From: Bradyrhizobium sp. DOA9
Lineage (GTDB): Bacteria; Pseudomonadota; Alphaproteobacteria; Rhizobiales; Xanthobacteraceae
Direction: 5' to 3'
Assembly (NCBI RefSeq): GCF_000617845.2
Contig: NZ_DF820425.1
Span: 5,648,741-5,712,740 of the forward strand
DNA: 64,000 nt
Made by a program: the position numbers and the translations under genes. Positions 57,994-64,000 of this stretch are shown piece after piece. The notes beneath the pieces are model-generated. The model made no database searches. It was given only the letters and a program-made list of their open reading frames with translations, and had not been told where the DNA came from. Positions within the stretch are counted from its first letter, which is position 1. The number at the start of each line of letters is the position of its first letter.

Positions 57994-58731
57994 CTAAGCG
58001 GCCGGTCCTTGCGCGATGTCGATCACGTGCCGATCTGTTCCAACAGTAATAACGATGGTGTAGGTCTTTGGTCCGCCAGCATCGCTCGCAACCGGGGGCG
58101 CGAGATGCAGTTGCCCGCCATACCACTCGCCGGACATGAGCGTGTTGTCCTTGATAACGGACTGCTCAAGGACGGCCATGTTACGCTGCCCAGTCTCGAC
58201 GGTAGCGGCGATCATAGCCTCATTCTGCGCAGTCGCATTGCTCTGGGCGATAGTAGCGGCAGTAGGGCTGTAGAACGTGCCCGTTCGGCCGTTTGGCGTC
58301 GTGTAGTGGCCGTAACCGGCCTGAGACGCACTATAGGCGTTTCCTGCGGCCGCCAAGCCTGTAAAAACGGCCGCAGCGACTTGCCGGTTCTTTTCTTCCT
58401 GAACCAACATTTCGTAGGTCACCACCTGCATGCCGTAGTCCGACCCAGCCACATGCTGAGTAGCTTCGACTTGGGCTACCCGGAAATCTACGGGGGCTTT
58501 GCTCAGATTGTTGATCGCGACCACGAAGACAGGCCGTCCATTTACCCGCACTTGGCGCGATGCAGGGCGCACCAGCACGAGCGAACTCTTCTGACGAGAG
58601 ACAAGAGCTGCTTGCCCGTCTCGCATTAGCGCTTGCTGCTGTGGATTTGATGGTCGAAATTGGACCGTTTCGCTGTTCGCTACACAGCCGCCCAACGCGG
58701 CGCAAAGCACCGCAACGCCCAATTTGCGCAT
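57994..58731 (-). CDS. Probable lipoprotein
   Basis: A 245-residue protein starting MRKLGVAVLCAALGGCVANS, a lipoprotein signal with lipobox LGGC at residue 16. The ATG at 58731 has GGGAAAG about 6 bases upstream, which decides against the longer frame to 58851. The middle contains NNLSKAPVDFRVAQVEATQH and an Ala/Gly-rich helical stretch; the C-terminus has KTYTIVITVGTDRHVIDIA. I do not recognise a family. It would be anchored in the outer or inner membrane. Confidence 0.72.
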   Translation of the reverse strand: MRKLGVAVLCAALGGCVANSETVQFRPSNPQQQALMRDGQAALVSRQKSSLVLVRPASRQVRVNGRPVFVVAINNLSKAPVDFRVAQVEATQHVAGSDYGMQVVTYEMLVQEEKNRQVAAAVFTGLAAAGNAYSASQAGYGHYTTPNGRTGTFYSPTAATIAQSNATAQNEAMIAATVETGQRNMAVLEQSVIKDNTLMSGEWYGGQLHLAPPVASDAGGPKTYTIVITVGTDRHVIDIAQGPAA

Positions 58732-58909
58732 CGCATTCTTTCCCAAGCTCTGACAAATAAGAGCGCAACTTGCACGCGATTTCAACAAAGCCATAGCCTG
58801 ACGGCGCATAGACCTTAGTTGTGTGCGTACGAATGAGTTCCGACTTGTCAATCGGGGCCACGTCTAAGCATGAAGTCCTATCTCAATTGGACGGTCAAGG
58901 AGAGGTGTT

Positions 58910-59119
58910 TTGAAGAAACTAGTGATACTCGCCGTAGCACTGATGTGTTCAACGACCTTTGCTGAAGCTCGGGGCGGCAGCGGTGGCCGCACGTCCTATG
59001 GAGGTGGCTCCCACACTTCGAGCCACGGGGGCTCCTACACGGGCGGATCGGGATCGTCCCACAAGGGGGGCAGCTATTCGAACCCGAGCACTGGGAACCA
59101 GTACGGGACACACAAGTAG
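58910..59119 (+). CDS. Small secreted Gly/Ser/His-rich protein
   Basis: A 69-residue protein starting with TTG, with AAGGAGAGG just upstream. The first 20 residues (MKKLVILAVALMCSTTFAEA) are a signal peptide. The mature 50 residues are almost entirely Gly, Ser, Tyr, His, Thr and Lys (GGSGGRTSYGGGSHTSSHGG and similar). Such low-complexity exported peptides occur singly in many Bradyrhizobium genomes; function unknown. Confidence 0.72.
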   Translation: MKKLVILAVALMCSTTFAEARGGSGGRTSYGGGSHTSSHGGSYTGGSGSSHKGGSYSNPSTGNQYGTHK

Positions 59120-59298
59120 CGTAGGCGCCGAATTCAGCATTGGGCGTCTTGGGTCCTTATAGACGGTGTCCACAAAGGACTTCCGCTTTCGGCTTTGGGC
59201 TCCGCCTCTGAGCCGATTGCGCTGCCCTACAGCAACCACCAACAAAATCGCCAGCAGGCCAAAAGCGCCTCAAGGGCGAGCGCGAGCTAACACCATCG

Positions 59299-60156
59299 AT
59301 GGACATGCACCACCTATTGAGAAATCCCTGCACAGTACTGCGGCTGGCGCTTGTGATAGCGCTCGCGGCAATCAGCACTCCCGCGTGCGCGAGCGATATG
59401 CCCGGAGCCGCCCTTGCGCTGGCTTGTGCGGGCAATGTTCCGGGGGCTAAGAGAGACAAGAAGTCGGAGGAGTACGCAAAGTTCTGCAACGCCTATATCA
59501 ACGGATGGGATGACGCGCGAATAGCATTCATGCAAGGAACGCGCACATTCTGTCCATCGGGCATGACGGTCAAGGACATGAGCGTGATATTCTTGGACTA
59601 CATGATGGCACACCAAGATGCGCGCGACCTGCCTGCTGCGGAAGCCCTCATGCTCGCGTTCAAGGACAAATTTCCATGCAAGGACGCATCCGAAACCTCG
59701 CGCCCGGCGACGAAGGTCAAAATATCCGACCTGCCGTCTGAGGTTAGAAAGATCGCGAATGACGTTGCTAGTGAGTGCAAAGGGGCCGGTGCCGACCAAA
59801 GTGGTGGCGATCTGGAGAAGACGATCTCCGTCTATGAGAGAGGAGACGGCAAACGGTTGGCCATTTTCGACCCCAGCAAGATATGTTCGTTTCGCGGAAA
59901 CGGTGCATGCTCCACCGGCGGATGTGATTTTTATGCATATTCAGAGCAGTCGGCCGGATCGCCTTGGAAAAAGGAGCTTGATCAAACAGCATTTGACAAG
60001 CGCGTAGTCGAGGGTCAGCAGGGACAAACGCCGCTAAAGCTTTTCATTGAAGTTCGGGGTGATATGCCGCCGTGCAACCGGAAGCGCAAAGAAGCCACAT
60101 GCAACTTTGAGCTAACATGGCGGGGCGATGGGTTTGGTTGGAAGCTTCTTCGGTGA
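59299..60156 (+). CDS. Secreted Rap1a/Tai-like protein
   Basis: A 285-residue protein with a signal peptide (LRLALVIALAAISTPACASD). Residues about 40-115 have the helix-cysteine pattern of the Rap1a/Tai family (FCNAYINGWDDARIAFMQGT, FCPSGMTVKDMSVIFLDYMM, then FKDKFPC), known as immunity proteins of type VI secretion toxins. The C-terminal half is cysteine-containing and unrecognised. It converges tail-to-tail with the 60157 gene with no gap. Immunity is only one possibility because no toxin or T6SS gene is visible. Confidence 0.65.
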   Translation: MDMHHLLRNPCTVLRLALVIALAAISTPACASDMPGAALALACAGNVPGAKRDKKSEEYAKFCNAYINGWDDARIAFMQGTRTFCPSGMTVKDMSVIFLDYMMAHQDARDLPAAEALMLAFKDKFPCKDASETSRPATKVKISDLPSEVRKIANDVASECKGAGADQSGGDLEKTISVYERGDGKRLAIFDPSKICSFRGNGACSTGGCDFYAYSEQSAGSPWKKELDQTAFDKRVVEGQQGQTPLKLFIEVRGDMPPCNRKRKEATCNFELTWRGDGFGWKLLR

Positions 60157-60948
60157 TCAGACTAGGGAGCCAAGCATCGTGCTAATGTTCGTGGCGACAA
60201 GAGCCCTCTCGTTGCGCCGTCGTGCGAACAGTATACCTGCAAGCTTCGTGCCCTCTCTCCAGTCAGGAGACGCCGCGATCGTTCTGCCAAGGTCGAACAT
60301 GGCACCACCACTCAGTCCTTTTGGATCGATTGAGTTGACAACGTCACCGTCTAGAGTGCGGGATCGTTTTTCATACTTGACCCGACAAAGGTGGCTTTCG
60401 ATGCCGTTAGACGTGGCATCCCTTGGTGGGGGCACAAAGAAGGACCCGCCGTAGGCAAACCGCTGTGAAACAACTTTCCTTTGCCAGTGGTTGATCCTTT
60501 TGTTGCGAGAGTTCGGATATCCGAATGCCATGCACAGTCGGCCGGCGGAAACTTCAGTTTGCAGTTCATTTTCCTGAACATAACGAACAGTTCCAAGAGC
60601 CTCTACGAAACGAGGAGGAAGCTCCACGATCGCAAAATCGAAATTGTCGCGGTCGCGCAGACCGGAGGGCGCTACGGTGGCGAGCCCGGCTCCCTCCAGT
60701 TTCTGCTCTAACTTTCCCTGAACAGGTATGTAGAGGGAGCTAAGCCTATTTGCATCGATGACATGCGCAGCAGTAAAGAGCAGGTGGCGAGACTTATAGT
60801 GCACGAGAACGCACGACCCGAGGTGTTCCGCTCTGCCTCCATTCGTTGCGAAATAGATGGGTTGTACGGCCTTTGCGATATCCGCAGCCGCGGCAGTCAT
60901 CAGCCTGTCGAGAGCGATCCGGCCAAAATCATCAATCGTTATAATCAT
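60157..60948 (-). CDS. Trypsin-like serine peptidase, cytoplasmic (second)
   Basis: A 263-residue chymotrypsin-fold peptidase with H62 in LLFTAAHVID, D104 in NFDFAIVELPP and S213 in DPKGLSGGAMFDL. I start it at ATG 60948 (MIITIDDFGRIALDRLM); a frame reaching 61005 adds 19 residues and neither start has a strong ribosome binding site. No signal peptide or PDZ domain is seen. It lies 149 bp downstream of the DUF4020-like gene on the same strand, so it may be the last gene of that unit. Confidence 0.78.
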   Translation of the reverse strand: MIITIDDFGRIALDRLMTAAAADIAKAVQPIYFATNGGRAEHLGSCVLVHYKSRHLLFTAAHVIDANRLSSLYIPVQGKLEQKLEGAGLATVAPSGLRDRDNFDFAIVELPPRFVEALGTVRYVQENELQTEVSAGRLCMAFGYPNSRNKRINHWQRKVVSQRFAYGGSFFVPPPRDATSNGIESHLCRVKYEKRSRTLDGDVVNSIDPKGLSGGAMFDLGRTIAASPDWREGTKLAGILFARRRNERALVATNISTMLGSLV

Positions 60949-61097
60949 GCCTAGCTGTTCTCCGGCCACCGCGCCGACCTCTGTCGTTTCACGATGTGAT
61001 GGCAAATGCGCTGGAATGGTAACCCTCTGAGACTATCGTCCGAAACATGCCTACGTTGATGGCTTCTTAGTCACAATCAAACTGGCCCACACGCTCC

Positions 61098-62054
61098 TTA
61101 ATGTTGCGAAGCCAACGACAAAAGCTTCTGAAATTTTCTACTGTCCGCGAGAACAGGAGCAATCGACCGCAATCGCGAGAGAACTTCTCTAAGCGCATAA
61201 ATACTTCCCAGCGGCGCATCACCAACGACAGCGGCCAGCAAGTCTAGCAACTTAGATGGAGCGGCCTTGTAGAGCGCTTCGTCAGCCCGTGCTATCGAGA
61301 AAATACTAGACTGCGAACGCGACTCGTCGGGCTGAATGAATGGAATGATAGCGTCAGCCGCTTCCGCAAAAGCGTCGCCGGTTGCAAGCAATATTCGCAC
61401 AAGATTGAAGGTCGCTGCTGGTGTCTGCAACTCGACATCGAGCGGCCAAATCCCTCGAAAAACCGGCCCGACGACATTCTGCCAACGGTTGATCTTTTCT
61501 TCCGACTTGGCCCCCTGCATTTCAACAGCTAAGCGATGGCCCACGCTGCTCAGTGTTCTACCGCCCGCCTTCCGTAGAGCCGATCTCGCCTCGGTCTCAA
61601 GCAATGGATAGCCAGCAGCCTTAGTATGATTGACAATCAATATCGTAGTCAGCCATTCCGCGAACCTTTCGAGGTCTTCCGCCGTCATTTCGTCACGACT
61701 AAACATCTGTAAAAAGGATTGCTTAGTCAGGTCGAATAGCTTCGGCGAGCCAATGTAATTTGAGTATTTGCGAGCCGACCAAACGCTGGCCGCGTCAGGC
61801 GAGGCCCAGTCAAAAAGTGGGACAAGCCGGGACGTTGTCCAATTCGGAGCATGTTCGAACAGGAAGGGCAAATCACGGGCGAGACGGACCCGCCCGAGCA
61901 AGCCGGCTTTACCGGGTGCATCGATTAGCCGATCAAGTCGTAGGCGAACGTCATCCGAAAGCTCACTTCCATGCCCCTTCGTAAGCTTATGGAGCATCAA
62001 TTCAGCAAGCCGTCCGGGCGGAGAATTGATTGCATCGGTGAATACGTCACGCAT
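61098..62054 (-). CDS. DUF4020-like helical protein
   Basis: A 318-residue all-helical protein. INSPPGRLAELMLHKL near the start, FLFEHAPNWTTSRLVPLFDW, and FRGIWPLDVELQTPAATFNL match my memory of the DUF4020 domain that forms the C-terminus of long SIR2-type proteins in other bacteria. Here it is a separate gene. Its ATG overlaps the stop of the 578-aa gene by 8 bases (ATGCGTGA), which points to coupled translation and not to a frameshift artefact, though that cannot be excluded. Confidence 0.62.
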   Translation of the reverse strand: MRDVFTDAINSPPGRLAELMLHKLTKGHGSELSDDVRLRLDRLIDAPGKAGLLGRVRLARDLPFLFEHAPNWTTSRLVPLFDWASPDAASVWSARKYSNYIGSPKLFDLTKQSFLQMFSRDEMTAEDLERFAEWLTTILIVNHTKAAGYPLLETEARSALRKAGGRTLSSVGHRLAVEMQGAKSEEKINRWQNVVGPVFRGIWPLDVELQTPAATFNLVRILLATGDAFAEAADAIIPFIQPDESRSQSSIFSIARADEALYKAAPSKLLDLLAAVVGDAPLGSIYALREVLSRLRSIAPVLADSRKFQKLLSLASQH

Positions 62055-63783
62055 CCGCTGGCTCCGATGTCTCGATCAACGTGGCGTCGGCGATGCGGTC
62101 CCAGAGCCGCCACAACAACGTCTCTGAAAGGGTCTTCGCGTGGGCTTCAAGCCAAGCGGAAGCTGCTGGTGCAACGGCACCGAATGTAGCGGCTGGCCAT
62201 TCCAAGAGCCGCTCTGCGATTTTCGGTTCAGTCACGCTGTTGCGATAATCTTTGCGGGACCAGAGCAATTGTTCCCAATAGTCCTTCGGCCAGTCTCCGT
62301 TCTTGGCGGCCGCTTCTAGCCCCCGTAAAGCCCGGTCCGGGTCACTGAGACAGAGACCGTGCCAACTATCGCCCTCCATGAACCCCGCAGACGCGGCGAT
62401 TTTCTTCGCCTCCGCAACAAGTTCGCTGTCCGCGATATCCTTCAGCTTATCGGGGTCATCGCTAAGTTCGCCATCGTCACTTCCCACCCAAACGTGAAAT
62501 CCGGCTTGTTCCGCTGGCTTTTGCTCCCAATTCGGCCAGCGACTGCGGATTTCAGCCAGCACTTGCGCCGCTTGATGTCCAATATCGATGCCATCACGGA
62601 CCATGTCGGAGAGCATATCAAAGCGGCTCCGGTCGATATGACGATCAACATCGGCGCTTTCCCGAAACCAGCTGCGTGGCGGGCCTTCGCATATCCGCAG
62701 AACAATTTGTTGCTGCTGCTCTTGCGTGAAATCGCGCCAGCGCGCGCGGATCAGGCGATACGCCTCAACACTGGAATTCGTAACAAAGAGTTCTCCAAGC
62801 GGCACGTCAATCAGAAATTTCGCCACGACATCGACCGGGACAGCCGAGTCTGCGAATGCAAACATCGCTAGCCGTCGTACAAGGCGAAACGGGCTGTTGC
62901 TCCAACGCTCTGCAATGACAAGTGCTTTGCCGCTGGACTTCTCTACAAGCCGTGTCCAAATTTCGGCCATCACCCGGACGATAGTTTGAAAGCCGGAGCG
63001 ATACTCGTTCTGACCATGCTTCGCGACCGAAGGAACGTCGGTATCCGATGTGCTATAGCCTTGATTGCTCTCGACGCCGGCGTCTGTTGCATCCGCTAAC
63101 GCTGCACTCAGGGCAATGGTAAGCTGGGCAAGCAGAATTTCATCGATTTCCGGCTCAGCGTTTGTGGGCCACGCCGCGAGAACGTCATCCGCCTGTAGGT
63201 TATCATCAACTTCATAGTCGATCGTCATCAGGTCAGATGGACGTTCTGGCACCTCATCTTTGCCAGTCTCAAACCAAGAAATAAGTTTCCCAACATTCAG
63301 CTTAGGTCGCAGCGCGTTAGCGAGCCGCTCAAGCAGATGAGCCGAATGGTCTCCGCGCTTTAGCTGCGGCTCGATCTCGAACCACTCATTCTGAGCGAAG
63401 CCCGCCTTAGCGGTGCGCATATGACGAATGACGAGGGACCAGCTCTTCATCAGCAGTGGCGGCAAATCAGCGCGATGGGCGTTCAAGCGAAATTCAAGGA
63501 AGTCTGCTGTTTCTCGTCCAAAGAAATGGATGTTGGCGGCGACATCGCGCACTGCATCTACGTCAAAGAAATTTCGCTCGATCCATGCAATTAGCTGCCT
63601 TTCACTCTGAATAAGCTTCATTTCCGACAGATAAGGCAGCCATGCGAGCGAAGGATTGAACTCAGAGAGCGTCGCGGCGAGATCTCCGCTTGAAAGGAAG
63701 AAGCGCAATTGCTCGCGCTCGAACGGAGTTGCGTCGGAAGGTGTCTTCCTATTTAGCGAGGCCGATTTTACATCCTCAATCAT
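62047..63783 (-). CDS. Large helical protein of a probable SIR2-DUF4020 unit
   Basis: A 578-residue soluble protein of mostly helical character. Blocks such as FEREQLRFFLSSGDLAATLS, AWLPYLSEMKLIQSERQLIA and ERWSNSPFRLVRRLAMFAFA resemble the middle section of SIR2-DUF4020 proteins. No catalytic motif is evident. It overlaps the upstream gene by 8 bases (ATGATTGA) and the downstream gene by 8 bases. I infer that the three products work together; the annotation rests on context and remembered similarity. Confidence 0.62.
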   Translation of the reverse strand: MIEDVKSASLNRKTPSDATPFEREQLRFFLSSGDLAATLSEFNPSLAWLPYLSEMKLIQSERQLIAWIERNFFDVDAVRDVAANIHFFGRETADFLEFRLNAHRADLPPLLMKSWSLVIRHMRTAKAGFAQNEWFEIEPQLKRGDHSAHLLERLANALRPKLNVGKLISWFETGKDEVPERPSDLMTIDYEVDDNLQADDVLAAWPTNAEPEIDEILLAQLTIALSAALADATDAGVESNQGYSTSDTDVPSVAKHGQNEYRSGFQTIVRVMAEIWTRLVEKSSGKALVIAERWSNSPFRLVRRLAMFAFADSAVPVDVVAKFLIDVPLGELFVTNSSVEAYRLIRARWRDFTQEQQQQIVLRICEGPPRSWFRESADVDRHIDRSRFDMLSDMVRDGIDIGHQAAQVLAEIRSRWPNWEQKPAEQAGFHVWVGSDDGELSDDPDKLKDIADSELVAEAKKIAASAGFMEGDSWHGLCLSDPDRALRGLEAAAKNGDWPKDYWEQLLWSRKDYRNSVTEPKIAERLLEWPAATFGAVAPAASAWLEAHAKTLSETLLWRLWDRIADATLIETSEPADA

Positions 63784-64000
63784 GAGTCGCCACCGATCCG
63801 GTTCCTAAAATTTGTCCAAGGCGCTCTCGTCGGTAATCGGCCGGGTGCTTGGCGTACCGCGCAAATTCCGCGAGCGTGTCGTAGATGGCGTCGTAGCTGT
63901 TAAACTCGATCGGCTTGATACCCTTTGATTTCCATATCGAAGCCGATATTGGAGTTCCAAGCTCAAATGCATAAATATCGTGCAGGTCGCGAAAGCGGTC
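63776..64000 (-). CDS. C-terminus of a probable SIR2-type protein (cut by the window end)
   Basis: The last 74 codons of a gene that continues beyond the window. The fragment contains FELGTPISASIWKSKGIKPI and SYDAIYDTLAEFARYAKHP, patterns I associate with the C-terminus of bacterial SIR2-like NAD-hydrolase domains in defence genes. The catalytic part is not in view, so the call is tentative. Its stop overlaps the next gene start by 8 bases. Confidence 0.45.
   Translation of the reverse strand, partial: DRFRDLHDIYAFELGTPISASIWKSKGIKPIEFNSYDAIYDTLAEFARYAKHPADYRRERLGQILGTGSVATHD

Noticed and set aside
60481..60954. Small plus-strand frames opposite the trypsin-like peptidase gene
   Set aside because: They overlap the peptidase coding sequence in which all three catalytic residues can be placed.

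Overview
The window looks like chromosomal DNA of a Bradyrhizobium-type alphaproteobacterium. The rpoC-rpoB-rplL-rplJ-rplA-rplK-nusG-secE block carries typical alphaproteobacterial proteins (a 1374-aa RpoB, a GTG-started L10). The DNA is GC-rich, and the spacers hold palindromic dispersed repeats of the kind I know from Bradyrhizobium. The genus call is inference from sequence character, not from a database search.

Layout. (1) 1-11096, minus strand: the transcription/translation operon from secE down to a truncated rpoC, with a D-2-hydroxyacid dehydrogenase gene between rplA and rplJ and strong hairpins at several junctions. (2) 11422-39358: a cell-surface polysaccharide cluster of about 28 kb. 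Three minus-strand genes (SAM methyltransferase, flippase-like membrane protein, GmhA-like SIS isomerase) diverge from a long plus-strand operon with many 4-26 nt overlaps. That operon encodes a sugar epimerase, a cytidylyltransferase-kinase fusion (HldE-like but in reversed domain order), a second epimerase, a HAD protein, an APH-fold kinase, split transketolase halves, two DegT-type aminotransferases, a 2OG-Fe(II) oxygenase and LIC12192-like protein of the 'sporadic carbohydrate cluster' type, a methyltransferase, a WbuC-like cupin, a second flippase-like protein and two large paralogous membrane proteins. A second set follows: two methyltransferase-like proteins, a Gfo/Idh/MocA oxidoreductase, a membrane protein and a family-2 glycosyltransferase. 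The cluster lies between secE and tRNA-Trp(CCA), which are normally close neighbours, so it looks like an insertion into a conserved locus. (3) 39454-43574: tRNA-Trp, a beta-lactamase-fold hydrolase, two SDR dehydrogenases and a histidine phosphatase, separated by palindromic repeats. (4) 44202 to the window end: a mobile island. It has a tyrosine integrase, an AlpA/Xis-like HTH protein, a primase-helicase next to a dense cluster of CGGACA hexamers (candidate replication iterons), small DNA-binding proteins, two orphan ABC binding proteins, a PD-(D/E)XK-like protein and an HEAGH metallopeptidase. Its right part is a patchwork of accessory genes, including two trypsin-fold peptidases without export signals.

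How the genes may work together. In the polysaccharide cluster, a GmhA-like isomerase, a kinase/cytidylyltransferase and a HAD candidate phosphatase resemble the activated-heptose pathway. The epimerases, aminotransferases, TPP-dependent transketolase pair, oxygenase and C-/O-methyltransferases would then tailor an unusual amino- or branched sugar, and the flippase-like and large membrane proteins would handle the lipid-linked product.

The best candidates for a little-described system are in the island. One is a minus-strand unit ending at 60157: the C-terminus of a probable SIR2-type protein, a 578-aa protein and a DUF4020-like protein, with both internal junctions overlapping by exactly 8 nt, followed by a trypsin-like peptidase. 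The other is a compact minus-strand unit at 54106-56231 (tiny helical protein, 'NPG' protein, trypsin-like peptidase). Both resemble anti-phage defence units in layout, but function is inferred.
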